From Thermodesulfobacteriota bacterium (GTDB taxonomy: Bacteria > Desulfobacterota > GWC2-55-46): 64,000 nt of DNA. The position numbers and the translations under genes were made by a program. The notes under the pieces are model-generated. The model saw only the letters and a list, made by a program, of their open reading frames with translations, made no database searches and was not told where the DNA came from. The DNA is taken from contig CP129479.1 of NCBI GenBank assembly GCA_030583865.1, forward strand, positions 2,070,819-2,134,818, read 5' to 3'. Shown here piece by piece: positions 32,885 through 44,126 of the stretch (position 1 is the stretch's first letter; each line of letters opens with the position of its first letter).

Positions 32885-33751
32885 ATGCCCAGCCTCAAGG
32901 ACATAAAAAGACGGATAAAGTCGGTCAAGAACACGCGGCAGATAACCAAGGCCATGAAGATGGTCTCCGCCGCGAAGCTCAAGAAGGCCCAGGACGAGAT
33001 AGTCGCGGCCCGGCCCTATGCCGAGAAGATGCTCGAGCTCATAGGCTCGCTCGCATCCAAGGCCTCGCCCGACAGCCATCCCCTTCTTGAAAAAAGGGAC
33101 GTAAAGAACGTCACCCTTGCGCTCTTCACCTCGGACAGGGGACTTTGCGGAAGCTTCAACTCGCAGCTCCTCCGGACCGCGGAAAGGTTCCTCCGCGAGC
33201 GCGGCTCGTCCGGCGCAAGCCTTTATCTCGTCGGCAAGCGCGGCGGCGAGTACTTCAAGAGGCGCAGCATCAAGGTCCTCAACGCACGCCCTGTCGGGAG
33301 CGGCAGGCCGGCTTACGGCACCGCCGTGGAGATAGCCAACGACCTCGTGGGCTCGTATTTGAAGGGCGAGACCGACGAGGTCCACATGATATTCAGCGAA
33401 TTCAAATCCGCCCTCACCCAGAAGCCGCTTACGATAAAGCTTCTGCCCGTCTCGGCCCCCGAGGACGAGGAAAATAAGGAAGGCGAGGGCAAGGGCGAGT
33501 ATATCTACGAGCCCGGCGAAGAGGCGGTGCTTGCGAGCCTCCTTCCGAAGTATGTTGAGGTGCAGGCCTTCAGGGCCCTTCTGGAAACCTCGGCCAGCGA
33601 GCACGGGGCGAGGATGACGGCAATGGACTCGGCCTCGAAGAACGCGGGCCAGATGATAAGCGGCCTTACGCTCGTGTATAACAGGCTCCGCCAGGCCGCC
33701 ATCACCAAGGAGCTCATGGAGATAATCGGAGGCGCGGAGGCGCTTAAGTAA
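32885..33751 (+). CDS. atpG: ATP synthase subunit gamma
   Basis: Rotor shaft of F1, one copy per complex. The 288 residues start MPSLKDIKRRIKSVKNTRQ and end ITKELMEIIGGAEALK, the two long coiled-coil helices; the Rossmann-like middle has LFTSDRGLCGSFN. A short extra acidic loop (EDEENKEGEGKGEYIYE, about 198-214) is typical of some bacterial gammas. It is flanked on both sides by family A repeats (A3, A4), each in a gap much longer than the overlaps elsewhere in the operon. Confidence 0.97.
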   Translation: MPSLKDIKRRIKSVKNTRQITKAMKMVSAAKLKKAQDEIVAARPYAEKMLELIGSLASKASPDSHPLLEKRDVKNVTLALFTSDRGLCGSFNSQLLRTAERFLRERGSSGASLYLVGKRGGEYFKRRSIKVLNARPVGSGRPAYGTAVEIANDLVGSYLKGETDEVHMIFSEFKSALTQKPLTIKLLPVSAPEDEENKEGEGKGEYIYEPGEEAVLASLLPKYVEVQAFRALLETSASEHGARMTAMDSASKNAGQMISGLTLVYNRLRQAAITKELMEIIGGAEALK

Positions 33752-33837
33752 CCCGCGCGTCGGGTCACTGATTTCAACCCCGGAAACGGGCAACAGGGGA
33801 AAGGGCCGAAAGGCCGTTCCAAAACTTTCAAGCAACC

Positions 33838-35484
<1,647 letters not shown>

Positions 35485-35499
35485 CCCAAGGGCAGGACA

Positions 35500-35922
35500 A
35501 TGGCGGAAAATACTACAACCTTTTTGCTCGAAATAGTAACACCCCAGAGGAAGCTCCTCTCAATGGAGGTCGAGGAAACGACCGCCCCCGGACAGGAAGG
35601 CGAGTTCGGGGTGCTCGCGGGGCATACCCCGTTCCTCACGGTATTGAAGCCCGGCGAGGTGGCCTTCAAGAAAGGCGCTGAATCAGGCGTGCTCGCCGTG
35701 GGGAGGGGCTACGCGGAGGTGCTGCCCGGGAAGACCACCATACTGGTCGACACTGCTGCAAGGGAATCCGAGATCGACGTTGAGGCCGCCAGGAAGGAAG
35801 CCCAAGAGGCTTCCGCGGTCCTCGGCTCCCTGAGCCAGGATGACGCGGCCTATGCGCAGGCCCAGGACAGGCTCGAGTACGCGCAAGCCAGGCTCAGGGT
35901 AAAGGAAAAGGGCAGGGCTTAG
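35500..35922 (+). CDS. atpC: ATP synthase subunit epsilon
   Basis: Regulatory small F1 subunit. The 140 residues have the beta-sandwich (LEIVTPQRKLLSMEVEETTAPGQEGEFGVLAGHTPFLT) and two C-terminal helices ending RLEYAQARLRVKEKGRA, the inhibitory hairpin. Last gene of the operon, followed by a terminator. No atpB or atpE is present in the window; a separate F0 locus is usual in deltaproteobacteria. Confidence 0.96.
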   Translation: MAENTTTFLLEIVTPQRKLLSMEVEETTAPGQEGEFGVLAGHTPFLTVLKPGEVAFKKGAESGVLAVGRGYAEVLPGKTTILVDTAARESEIDVEAARKEAQEASAVLGSLSQDDAAYAQAQDRLEYAQARLRVKEKGRA

Positions 35923-35950
35923 GATACGGAAATACAGGATTAAAAAGGAA

Positions 35951-35975
35951 GGCGGGCCAAGAGCCCGCCTTTTTT
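35951..35975 (+). terminator. Rho-independent terminator of the atp operon
   Basis: GGCGGGC / GCCCGCC, 7-bp stem, 5-base loop, then TTTTTT. AAAAAGG on the other side gives a weaker signal for the convergent minus-strand gene. Confidence 0.88.
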
Positions 35976-36023
35976 GTTGGAAGCAACAACTACTTATGAC
36001 AGGGAAGACACTGCTTTTCCCGC

Positions 36024-36608
36024 CTACTTCTTCGGCACGATCGTAAGCTTCGCCTTCCCGTCCTTCACATAGACCCTGACGTCCACGTTGCTCGTCTTGT
36101 ACTGCTCCTCCACCTTCTTCTTGTACTGCTCTATAGTCTTTTTGAGGCTCTCGACGGTTATGCCCTCCACCGGCTCGCGGCACTCCTTTCTCGCCTCTAT
36201 GTACCTCTTGTAGATGTCCTCGAAGCCGCCGTCCGACGGCGCGGGGCCTTTTGCGCCGGCCTTTTGCGCCTGCACAGGCTGACTGGACGGGGCAGGCCGT
36301 CCCGCCTCGGCAGCCACCTGCCCCGGCGCGCCCTCGGCCTTCCTGACGTAAGTCCCCTCCTCTATTGCGCGGAGCACCCTGTCCCAGTGCTGCCTGTATG
36401 AATTGTACCTGGCGACGATCGAATTGAGCTTGAACTTTGTCGAGGTATTGTTTATGGTCCTGCCGTTCAGGGAGAGTATCGTTTTTTCGATGTCGTTCCT
36501 GAGCTTTGACGGCTCGCGCTTCAATACCCTGGCAAAGTACTGCTCGTACTCGACCTTGAGCCGGATGATCTTCCCGTCCAGTATCTCTATGTCCTCTCTA
36601 TCGCCCAT
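36024..36608 (-). CDS. Hypothetical protein resembling the MXAN_5187 C-terminal domain family
   Basis: Cytoplasmic, 194 residues, no signal peptide. N-terminal helical part (IEILDGKIIRLKVEYEQYFARVLKREP, then RYNSYRQHWDRVLRAIEEG), a Pro/Ala/Gln-rich linker (about 95-128) and a C-terminal domain with YIEARKECREPVEGITVESL and DVRVYVKDGKAKLTIVPKK. The C-terminal pattern resembles a family described from Myxococcus; function unknown. It is convergent to the atp operon and stands alone. Confidence 0.7.
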   Translation of the reverse strand: MGDREDIEILDGKIIRLKVEYEQYFARVLKREPSKLRNDIEKTILSLNGRTINNTSTKFKLNSIVARYNSYRQHWDRVLRAIEEGTYVRKAEGAPGQVAAEAGRPAPSSQPVQAQKAGAKGPAPSDGGFEDIYKRYIEARKECREPVEGITVESLKKTIEQYKKKVEEQYKTSNVDVRVYVKDGKAKLTIVPKK

Positions 36609-36678
36609 ATGCCTCTGAGTCTAACAGATTACCTGATGCAAGGCCGGGAAGTATGTGATTTGCGTCCGGGCCTTTTCT

Positions 36679-37665
36679 TCAGTCCTTGAGCCTTATTGCC
36701 TGTATATCGCCGCCCGAGCCGATTCCTATCGAGACCGGCAGGGAGACGTAATGCCTCCTCTCCCTTGTCCCGTCCTCGTGGATTGCGATGGCGATGGTAA
36801 AGACATCGCCTTCGGAGACTGCCATGTCATATTTGCCTGCCCGGCCCATAGGCTTCTTGAAAACCGCCGTGTACGCGCCCTCCGACCAGTATCCCGAGCC
36901 TTCGAAAGCAGGCCTCTCTTCCCATGCCTTTTCATCATAGACCCATCCGTCGGCGGCCCTGGCGAGCCCCTTCCCCAGCTCTACCGATTTCAGGTCTATG
37001 AGCCCGGCGGCCTTGCTGTCCTCCGCATCGGCTTTCCTTTTGTCCCAGGACGATTTCGCGTGGACGGAATACAGGCTCACCTCGTCCTTGCCCCTGTAGG
37101 CCGGATGCTCGCCTATCTCCTTTTTGGAAGGGGCGTGCGGCATGGTTGAAAGGTCGTTATGGCATGTTATGAAGCAGCCGCTCGCCCTGAATAACGGGTC
37201 CGACTTATTCGCCTGCACTGATATCCTGTCAGGGGTTTTTGCCGACTTGTCCCATCCGGCGCCGGCTGAGCTCCACCTGAACCTTAGGTAAAGGTGCTCG
37301 CCGTCGTACGCGGCCTGGACCTCCGCCGAGATGAAGCCCTTCCTGCCGGCGCCCGGCTCAGGCTCGAAGGGCTTCAAAGACCTCTTCATCTTGAGCGAGC
37401 CCGAGGCTATCTCGTCGGCCTTTATGTCGAGCGTCCCGTCCTTTGCGAGATGGCAGTTCCTGCAGTCCTTCCTGCCGGACTTTATCATCCTTGCGCCCAG
37501 CCTGTGGTCCTCGCTCACGAGGAATTCCCAGGAGACGACACCCGGGTAGAAGAGGGCGATCTTGGCGGGCTTGACCCCGCGCCAGTCAACGTCCGCGGCC
37601 TCCGACGGGGCGGCAAGCACGGCGCCGGAAAGCAACAGCGCCAAAAGGATGACCCTGGCACGCAT
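36679..37665 (-). CDS. Secreted cytochrome-like protein with ethylbenzene-dehydrogenase-type heme-binding domain
   Basis: Periplasmic protein, 328 residues from MRARVILLALLLSGA (signal peptide, cleavage near PSEAA). A CRNCH heme-c motif lies at residues 68-72 and a CFITCH sequence (C-x3-C-H) at 164-169. The region QAAYDGEHLYLRFRW and the C-terminal half (RAGKYDMAVSEGDVFTIAIAIHEDG) resemble the heme-binding domain of ethylbenzene/DMSO dehydrogenase gamma-type subunits. It lies 16 bases downstream of the heme-bearing chemoreceptor, so the two are almost certainly co-transcribed. Start ATG at 37665 has GGAAAGG upstream. Exact redox partner unknown. Confidence 0.78.
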   Translation of the reverse strand: MRARVILLALLLSGAVLAAPSEAADVDWRGVKPAKIALFYPGVVSWEFLVSEDHRLGARMIKSGRKDCRNCHLAKDGTLDIKADEIASGSLKMKRSLKPFEPEPGAGRKGFISAEVQAAYDGEHLYLRFRWSSAGAGWDKSAKTPDRISVQANKSDPLFRASGCFITCHNDLSTMPHAPSKKEIGEHPAYRGKDEVSLYSVHAKSSWDKRKADAEDSKAAGLIDLKSVELGKGLARAADGWVYDEKAWEERPAFEGSGYWSEGAYTAVFKKPMGRAGKYDMAVSEGDVFTIAIAIHEDGTRERRHYVSLPVSIGIGSGGDIQAIRLKD

Positions 37666-37681
37666 AAAAACGACCTTTCCG

Positions 37682-39874
37682 CTACGCCTTGAAGTTCGCA
37701 ACCGTGCTCTTCAACGCGTCAGCCTCCCTGTTCATCTCCTCGACGGTCCTCTCGAGCCTTGCCGCCAGGGTCGCGTTGTCCTCAGCGGTCTTCTTGATTG
37801 TATCTACCGCGTTCACTATCCTTTTCGAGAAGACCATCTGCTCGGAGGTGGCGTCGGCAACCTTCGATATCTTCTCCAGCACCCTGAATATCGCCTCCGC
37901 GACCCTCCTCGTCTCCCTGGCCTGCTCCATAGTCGAGGACTTGACCTTCTCCATGAACTCGCGCATCTGGGCCGTGTCCTTCAGGATCTCCTTTGCCGCG
38001 TGGGACTGCTCTCCCGCCGCGTTCTTTATGTCGCCGACCATGTGGCTCATCACCTGCACGGCGCTCGCGATCTGGCCCGTGCCCCTGGTCTGCTCTATGG
38101 TGGCCTTCTCGATGAGCTTGGCCATCTCGAAGGACCTCCGGGACGAATCGAGTATCTTTATGAGCGCCTCCTGCGCGTTCCTCGAAAGGAGCACCCCGTC
38201 CTCGACCTTCTCCGAGCTCCTCCTCATGGACTCGACCGCCACCGAGACCTCGCTCTGGACCTGCGTTATGAGGCCCGCTATCTCCTTGGTGGAAGAGGTA
38301 GTCTTGGTGGCAAGCTCCTTAACCTGGCGGGCGACGACAGCGAACCCCTTGCCGTGCTCTCCGGCCTGGGCCGCCAGTATCGTGGCGTTCAACGCAAGGA
38401 GGTGGGTCGTGTCCGCTATGTCGTTTATGACGGTAAGTATCTTCCCTATCTCCTTCGACCTCTCGCCGAGGCGGTTAACGACGAGGGCCGTGGAGGCCAC
38501 CTCCTCGCTCACCTTCTCTATCCCCTCCCTCGTCTTCACGACCGACGCCATGCCGAGGTCCTCGGCGTCCACCCTGACACGTTCCGCGAGCTCGGCCTGG
38601 CTCCTCGAATAGGCCTCGACCTCCTTGACGTTCTCTCCTATGTCGATGATGGAGGAGACGACGTCCTCCGTGTTCTTGAAGAGCTCGTCAACGTGGGAGG
38701 CCACCTGGTTTATGGAGACCGCTATCTCGTTTATCGACGACGTGGTCGACGAGCCGGAGATGAAGAGCTTCTCTATGTTGACCTTAACGTCCTCGACCGA
38801 GCCTGACATGGTGCGGACCGACTCCGAGACCTCGCTAGAGGAGCTACGGAGCGCCTCGGCCTCCTCCGCGACCGTCTTTATCGACGCGTCCATCTCCTGT
38901 ATGGAGGCGGACGTGTCCTCGGCGGCCTGGAGCTGTTTTTTCGCAGCGTCTATTATCTTTTCCGAGGACGCCCCGATCTGCCGGGAAGCTGCCGAGACCT
39001 CCCTGGAGATGCCGAAGATGTCGCTGACCATTACCTGCATGCCCTCGACGAACTTATTGAACCACCTGCCCAAAAGACCTATCTCGTCGTTCGAGCTTAT
39101 CTCGAGCCTCTTCGTAAGGTCGCCCTTGCCCTCGGCTATCGCCTTGAGCATGACGACCGCCCGGTCGATGGGGCGTGTGATGACGCCGGTCACGAGGAAA
39201 CTGAGCGTCACGGCTATGGCGCTCATGGTCAGCAGGCCGTAGAATATCCACTTGTTCCTCGCCCCGTCGAGGATGCCGTACATCTCGTCAAGCGAGGTGG
39301 TTATCATGAGTACACCCCTCGCCGCCTCCTCGTGCTCGTGGCATGAGGAGCATTTGGGCCTGTACTCTATTGGCCGGAGATAAGTGAAAAGGCTTCTGTC
39401 CCCCTCGCTCTCGATGTACCAGGCCGCCTCTTTCTGCCCCTCGTTGAAGGCCTGGAGGACCTCCTTGAAATCGGGGTTGTTTATGCCCTTGGCGATGTTA
39501 TTTAGCTTATTGGGGTGGTCGACGAGCCACTCGGGCTTTATCTCCCCGAATTCGGCCTTGACCGCCTCGAGGGTCTTGAAATCCTGGAAGGCCTCCTCTA
39601 CGCCGTTAGACCTTATGAGCTGGACCCGCTCAACGCCCTTGATGGTCTTCAGGCCCTCTATGAGGAAGCGCGGCATGTCCGCGCGCTCGTCGAGCATGTC
39701 CTTGTAAATCGTGTGGAGTATGGGCTGGGCCATGAGTTCGCTCGCGTTGAAGCGCTCTCTCAAGAGGCTCTTCTCCTCCTCGTTTATGACGAGATAGATG
39801 AGCGCCCCGAAGCCGATGAGGGTGAGCCCGATGGTAAGGGTCAGTATCTTGGATTTCAAGCCCTGCCGGAACAT
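37682..39874 (-). CDS. Methyl-accepting chemotaxis protein with periplasmic c-type heme sensor
   Basis: Transmembrane chemoreceptor of 730 residues. Helix 1 (10-29), a periplasmic sensor (32-208) of the Tll0287-like/DUF3365 kind with the heme-c site CSSCH at 175-179 ([19 protein letters not shown]), helix 2 (210-231), HAMP (232-284) and a long signalling domain with the hairpin [20 protein letters not shown]. Heme-containing periplasmic sensor MCPs are known from Geobacter and relatives, where they sense redox conditions. Followed by a secreted heme-motif protein in the same unit. Signal and target array not deducible. Confidence 0.9.
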   Translation of the reverse strand: MFRQGLKSKILTLTIGLTLIGFGALIYLVINEEEKSLLRERFNASELMAQPILHTIYKDMLDERADMPRFLIEGLKTIKGVERVQLIRSNGVEEAFQDFKTLEAVKAEFGEIKPEWLVDHPNKLNNIAKGINNPDFKEVLQAFNEGQKEAAWYIESEGDRSLFTYLRPIEYRPKCSSCHEHEEAARGVLMITTSLDEMYGILDGARNKWIFYGLLTMSAIAVTLSFLVTGVITRPIDRAVVMLKAIAEGKGDLTKRLEISSNDEIGLLGRWFNKFVEGMQVMVSDIFGISREVSAASRQIGASSEKIIDAAKKQLQAAEDTSASIQEMDASIKTVAEEAEALRSSSSEVSESVRTMSGSVEDVKVNIEKLFISGSSTTSSINEIAVSINQVASHVDELFKNTEDVVSSIIDIGENVKEVEAYSRSQAELAERVRVDAEDLGMASVVKTREGIEKVSEEVASTALVVNRLGERSKEIGKILTVINDIADTTHLLALNATILAAQAGEHGKGFAVVARQVKELATKTTSSTKEIAGLITQVQSEVSVAVESMRRSSEKVEDGVLLSRNAQEALIKILDSSRRSFEMAKLIEKATIEQTRGTGQIASAVQVMSHMVGDIKNAAGEQSHAAKEILKDTAQMREFMEKVKSSTMEQARETRRVAEAIFRVLEKISKVADATSEQMVFSKRIVNAVDTIKKTAEDNATLAARLERTVEEMNREADALKSTVANFKA

Positions 39875-39992
39875 CGCATTACCCCTGGAATGTCTCGGCG
39901 CAAGCCGGAAGAAAGGTCAGCAAAAACGCGGTACGGCGAAATGGATGAAAGGTCGTTCTCCGCAAGGAAAAACGGCTTGCACGTTTGAAGGT

Positions 39993-39998
39993 ATTATA
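39993..39998 (-). promoter_or_regulatory. Candidate -10 element for the chemoreceptor operon
   Basis: TATAAT on the minus strand about 120 bases before the ATG; the -35 region (TAGAAT, 18 bp upstream) is poor. The rest of the 278-bp gap (39875-40152) holds short GC palindromes (GGGACTGTCCC at 40028) and no gene. Confidence 0.3.
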
Positions 39999-40152
39999 AG
40001 ATTTCAGGGCGCGGAATTCTATCGAAATGGGACTGTCCCCGTCATGAGGTTATCCCGGGCCGGTCCCGGGCGCATGCCCGCCGTCAGGCTGCGTTCCATC
40101 ATATCGGACGATGACGGTGTTACTTTAGCTGGAATGGCCAGGCTGAAGGGCG

Positions 40153-40428
40153 TTATCTCCTGGCCTTTTTAGGCGCAGGCCTTGACCTCAGCACCTCTAT
40201 TTCCATCCTCCTCGCGTCAAGCTCGGCTGTAAGGGCCGTGACCCTCGACTTCGTGTCCCCGAGCTCCTTCTGGAGATAGGCGACCTCGGCCTGGAGCGCG
40301 CCCTTTTCCCCGTCGAGTTCCGAGATGCGGGCCTTGAGGTTCTCGTTCTCCTTCTTTATCGACTGCCCGCAGCCCGAAATTACAAGCAATGCCGCCAGCG
40401 CGGTCCCCAGGTAAAGAACTCTTCTCAT
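40153..40428 (-). CDS. Small coiled-coil lipoprotein
   Basis: 91 residues from MRRVLYLGTALAALLVISGCGQS: a lipoprotein signal peptide with lipobox ISGC, then a continuous heptad-rich coiled coil (ENENLKARISELDGEKGALQAEV...LTAELDARRMEIEVLRS) and a basic tail KKARR. It resembles short Lpp-like or trimeric coiled-coil lipoproteins in architecture; no family assigned. A strong promoter lies at 40468-40497. A TTG at 40443 is an alternative start but would put five residues before the signal peptide. Confidence 0.78.
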   Translation of the reverse strand: MRRVLYLGTALAALLVISGCGQSIKKENENLKARISELDGEKGALQAEVAYLQKELGDTKSRVTALTAELDARRMEIEVLRSRPAPKKARR

Positions 40429-40467
40429 CCCCCAGTCCTGCAACTCCCTTCAATGCCGGATTGCGCG

Positions 40468-40497
40468 ATTGTACGAAAAAGCCCGGAGAGCTGTCAA
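40468..40497 (-). promoter_or_regulatory. Sigma70-type promoter for the coiled-coil lipoprotein
   Basis: On the minus strand TTGACA (40497-40492), 18-bp spacer, TACAAT (40473-40468), about 40 bases before the ATG. Confidence 0.7.
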
Positions 40498-40671
40498 GGC
40501 CCAAAAAAGGTCCTCGCCGGACGGGCAATTGCGCCTGGTCGCTTTCATGGGAGCTGTCGGCAGCACATCTGATACAAGCATTTGGTTCTATCAACAAAAA
40601 AAGAGCAAAAAACCCTGCAATATGGTATTCTTACGGCTGTCACCGGCGGTTTCGAAGCCGGGTGAAAAACG

Positions 40672-40981
40672 AGGCAACCTCTAAAAATTAGAGATTTTTC
40701 CCGCTTTTCCCGGAAGGCCGGGAATAAAAAGCGGAGCATATATGGCAATATGTGAGCATTTTTATTCCCGTAACTACACAGAATCCGGGGAAAAGATCGA
40801 GTTTTCAGTAGCTTGCTGAAAAACTCTATTTTTATTCAGGCTGCTCAAAAAGCTCCAGATGCGAGGCCCCGTTGGAATAGGGGTGCGAGGAATGAGGCGT
40901 ACTTTATCGTGTACGCCTTCGTAGCCAGCGACGTAGCCTTCGAAGCAGATGGACTTTTTCAGCAGCCTGCCAGAGGTTGCC
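40672..40981 (+). repeat. Family A repeat, copy A5, interrupted by repeat B3
   Basis: Starts AGGCAACCTCTAAAAATT at 40672; the left part runs to GAGTTTTCAG (about 40808) and the right outer arm resumes as CAGAGGTTGCC at 40971-40981, after an inserted family B element. Removing 40808-40970 restores a normal A right end (compare TTTTCAGAGGTTGCC of copy A6). Confidence 0.88.
40808..40970 (+). repeat. Family B element, copy B3, nested inside A5
   Basis: GTAGCTTGCTGAAAAACTC at the left and GGACTTTTTCAGCAGCCTGC at the right, central hairpin GGCGTAC/GTACGCC with one extra loop base. CAG occurs at both junctions (40806-40808 and 40971-40973), a short duplication of the A5 sequence. It shows that B moved after A. 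Confidence 0.88.
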
Positions 40982-41005
40982 ATAATTGACTATGCTACAT
41001 ATACT
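40977..41005 (+). promoter_or_regulatory. Promoter of the trp operon, using the end of repeat A5 as -35
   Basis: TTGCCA (40977-40982), 17-bp spacer, TATACT (41000-41005). The -35 is formed by the last bases of the A5 right arm. The expected transcript start is about 13 bases before the trpE ATG, so no leader peptide or attenuator fits. A second -35-like TTGACT (40986) has only a weak -10. Confidence 0.6.
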
Positions 41006-41024
41006 GTGATATTGTAGGTTGCTT

Positions 41025-42530
41025 ATGAGAAGGCCCATCCACTGCCCTTCCCCCGAAGTATTCAAGGAATTAGCCAAAACGCGCAATATTGTGCCCGTCG
41101 TGAGGGAGATCCTCGCGGACACCGACACGCCTGTCTCCGCCTTCATGAAGATAGACGGAGGCGGCGACGCGTTCCTCCTCGAAAGCGTCGAGGGCGGCGA
41201 GAAATGGGGCAGGTACAGCATCCTCGGCAACTCACCCAGGAAAGTCGTACGGGGCTCGGGGAGAAAGCTTGAAGTAATCGAGAACGGAAGAACAAAAATA
41301 CTTGAAGGCAACCCGCTAGACATCATACGGGAGATGATGTCCGCGTACGACCCGGCTGAGGTCGAGGGCGCGCCCAGGTTTTCGGGCGGCGCGATCGGCT
41401 ACATGGGCTACGACATAGTCCGCCATATAGAGGTCCTCCCGGATTCAACCCCCAAGGAGCTCGGCCTCGACGACATATACCTCATATTCACCGATACCTT
41501 CCTCGTCTTCGACAACGTCGAGCACAGGATAAAGATAGTCTCGAACGCATACATGAACGAGGGAGACGACCCTGACAAGGCCTACAAAGACTGCGTTGAG
41601 AAAATTGACGCGCTGGTCCGGAAGATGAGGGGGCCGGCGCCTGGGACTTCCGTCATAAGAGAAACCGACGCGATATTGAACGAGGGGCGCAGGCTTGAGA
41701 CCGTCTCGAACTTCAAGAGGGAGGAGTTCCTCCGGGCGGTAGAGCGCATAAAGGAGTACATCGTCGAGGGCGACATATTCCAGGCTGTCATATCGCAGAG
41801 GTTCTCCGCGCCGCTCGCCTGCGACCCGTTCGAGATATACCGGGCGTTGAGGGTCATAAACCCCTCCCCCTACATGTTCTTCCTGAGGCTCGGGGAAGCC
41901 ACCCTCGTCGGGTCCTCTCCGGAGATACTCGTCAGGGTCGACGGCGGGAGCGTGAACGTAAAGCCCATAGCAGGCACGCGGAAACGCGGCAGGGACGAGG
42001 GCGAGGACACATCGCTCGAAAAGGACCTCCTTTCAGACCCCAAGGAACTCTCGGAGCACATCATGCTCGTGGACCTCGGGAGAAACGACGTGGGCAGGGT
42101 CGCACGGGCCGGGACTGTCGAGGTGGACGAGCTGATGGCGATCGAGAGGTACTCGCATGTCATGCACATCGTCTCCAACGTAAAGGGCGAGCTCGTAAAA
42201 GGCATGGGCCCGTTCGACGCATTAAAGGCCTGCTTCCCCGCGGGCACCCTCACCGGCGCGCCCAAGGTGCGGGCAATGGAGATAATTGAGGAGCTCGAGC
42301 CCTCGAAGAGGGAGGTCTACGGCGGCTGCGTAGGGTACTTCGGCTTCTCAGGAAACATGGACATGTGCATAGCCATACGGACGCTCGTCATATCAGGGGG
42401 CCGCATACACATGCAGGCCGGGGCTGGCGTGGTAGCCGACTCGGTCCCCGAAAAGGAGTTCGAGGAGACCGAGAACAAGGCAAAAGGCATGCTCAAGGCC
42501 GTCGAGATGGCAATGGAAGGGCTTTTCTGA
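41025..42530 (+). CDS. trpE: Anthranilate synthase component I
   Basis: Converts chorismate to anthranilate with the glutaminase TrpG, first step of tryptophan synthesis. The 501 residues contain the N-terminal [18 protein letters not shown] motif, where the feedback tryptophan site lies, and the chorismate-binding core: [37 protein letters not shown] and [16 protein letters not shown]. Start ATG at 41025 has AGG seven bases before it. The stop is two bases before trpG. Confidence 0.97.
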   Translation: MRRPIHCPSPEVFKELAKTRNIVPVVREILADTDTPVSAFMKIDGGGDAFLLESVEGGEKWGRYSILGNSPRKVVRGSGRKLEVIENGRTKILEGNPLDIIREMMSAYDPAEVEGAPRFSGGAIGYMGYDIVRHIEVLPDSTPKELGLDDIYLIFTDTFLVFDNVEHRIKIVSNAYMNEGDDPDKAYKDCVEKIDALVRKMRGPAPGTSVIRETDAILNEGRRLETVSNFKREEFLRAVERIKEYIVEGDIFQAVISQRFSAPLACDPFEIYRALRVINPSPYMFFLRLGEATLVGSSPEILVRVDGGSVNVKPIAGTRKRGRDEGEDTSLEKDLLSDPKELSEHIMLVDLGRNDVGRVARAGTVEVDELMAIERYSHVMHIVSNVKGELVKGMGPFDALKACFPAGTLTGAPKVRAMEIIEELEPSKREVYGGCVGYFGFSGNMDMCIAIRTLVISGGRIHMQAGAGVVADSVPEKEFEETENKAKGMLKAVEMAMEGLF

Positions 42531-42532
42531 AT

Positions 42533-43126
42533 ATGATACTCATGATAGACAACTACGATTCCTTCACCTTCAACCTTGTCCAGTATTTCATGGAGCTCGG
42601 CGAGGACGTCCTGGTAAGAAGGAACGACGCCATAAAGGTCTCGGACATCGAGAAGCTCGCGCCCGGCGCGATAGTCGTCTCTCCGGGGCCGTGCGACCCG
42701 CCCAGGGCCGGCATTTCGGTCGAGGCCATAAAGGTTTTTGCAGGGAAGATACCCATACTCGGGGTATGCCTCGGCCACCAGGCTATTGGCTACGCCTTCG
42801 GCGGGGAGATCGTAAAGGCACCGCGCCTCATGCACGGCAAGACCTCGATGATATACCACGACGGGAAGACCGTATTCGAGGGCATCCCGAACCCGTTCGA
42901 GGCAAACCGCTACCATTCGCTCATCGTAAGGAAGGAAAGCCTGCCCGAATGCCTCGAGATAAGCGCCTGGACCGAGATGGACGAGATAATGGGCCTCCGG
43001 CACAAAGAGCTTCCGATAGAGGGCGTCCAGTTCCACCCGGAATCGATACTCACGAAGGCCGGGAAGGATATTTTGAGGAACTTCCTCAGGACGTACCGGG
43101 CCCGGGAGGCGAGAAGCAATGATTAA
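42533..43126 (+). CDS. trpG: Anthranilate synthase glutamine amidotransferase component
   Basis: Supplies ammonia to TrpE. 197 residues starting [18 protein letters not shown], with the class I glutaminase triad: Cys in [12 protein letters not shown] and His-Glu in VQFHPESIL. It could also serve PabB, as TrpG does in some bacteria. It overlaps trpD by 8 bases. Confidence 0.96.
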   Translation: MILMIDNYDSFTFNLVQYFMELGEDVLVRRNDAIKVSDIEKLAPGAIVVSPGPCDPPRAGISVEAIKVFAGKIPILGVCLGHQAIGYAFGGEIVKAPRLMHGKTSMIYHDGKTVFEGIPNPFEANRYHSLIVRKESLPECLEISAWTEMDEIMGLRHKELPIEGVQFHPESILTKAGKDILRNFLRTYRAREARSND

Positions 43127-44126
43127 GGAAGCCCTTGGGAAGGTCATAAAAGGAACGGACCTGAGCGAGTCCGAGATGTCCGGGGTCATGAACGAGGTCA
43201 TGACCGGCGCGGCGAGCCCTGCCCAGATAGGGGCGTTCCTCACCGCGCTCAGGATGAAGGGCGAGACCGTCGACGAGATAACCGGCGCCGCCAGGGTCAT
43301 GCGCGAGAAGGCCACGAGGATAGACGCGCCCGAGGGCGCCGTCGATACCTGCGGCACGGGCGGGGACGAGTCCATGACCTTCAACATCTCGACCGCCGCC
43401 GCGCTCGTAGCCTCCGCTGCGGGCGTAACCATAGCCAAGCACGGGAACCGCTCCGTATCGTCCAGGTGCGGGAGCGCTGACGTGCTCCGCGCCCTCGGCG
43501 TAAACATAGAGGCCGAGTGCGCGAGGGTCGAGGAGTGCATACGCGAGGCCGGAATAGGCTTCCTCTTCGCGCCCATGCTCCACGGCGCCATGAAATACGC
43601 GGCCCCGGTAAGGAGGGAGATAGGCATAAGGAGCGTATTCAACATCCTCGGCCCGCTCACGAACCCGGCTGGCTCCAAGAGGCAGGTAATAGGGGTCTAC
43701 GACCCGGCGCTCACGGACACGCTCGCAAAGGTGCTCTTTAACCTGGGCTCAATCCGCGCCTTCATCGTCCGGGGCGAGGACGGCCTGGACGAGATAACGC
43801 TTGCCGCCGAGACGAAGATAACGGAGCTTAAGGACGGCTCCATCCATACCTATCACCTCAAGCCCGAGGACCTGGGCTTCGAGAGGTGCGCGCCCGGGGA
43901 CCTTAAGGGCGGCGGGCCTGACGAGAACGCCGATATCATACTCAACGTCCTCCGGGGAGGAAAAGGCCCTGCAAGGGACATCGTAATACTGAACGCGGCC
44001 GCCGCGATAACCGCGGCAGGCTCCGTACCTGGCTTTAGAGAGGGCGTTGCCGCCGCAAGGGGCGCCATAGATTCGGGCAAGGCCCTCGAGAAGCTCGAAA
44101 AGCTAAAGGAAATATCCAACAGATGA
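43119..44126 (+). CDS. trpD: Anthranilate phosphoribosyltransferase
   Basis: Transfers the phosphoribosyl group of PRPP to anthranilate. 335 residues with the glycine-rich PRPP loop [33 protein letters not shown] and the [10 protein letters not shown] segment. Overlaps trpG upstream (8 bp) and trpC downstream (4 bp, ATGA). Confidence 0.97.
   Translation: MIKEALGKVIKGTDLSESEMSGVMNEVMTGAASPAQIGAFLTALRMKGETVDEITGAARVMREKATRIDAPEGAVDTCGTGGDESMTFNISTAAALVASAAGVTIAKHGNRSVSSRCGSADVLRALGVNIEAECARVEECIREAGIGFLFAPMLHGAMKYAAPVRREIGIRSVFNILGPLTNPAGSKRQVIGVYDPALTDTLAKVLFNLGSIRAFIVRGEDGLDEITLAAETKITELKDGSIHTYHLKPEDLGFERCAPGDLKGGGPDENADIILNVLRGGKGPARDIVILNAAAAITAAGSVPGFREGVAAARGAIDSGKALEKLEKLKEISNR

Noticed and set aside
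40986-41024. trp leader peptide or attenuator
   Set aside because: Only 13 bases separate the predicted transcript start from trpE, with no Trp codons or alternative hairpins.
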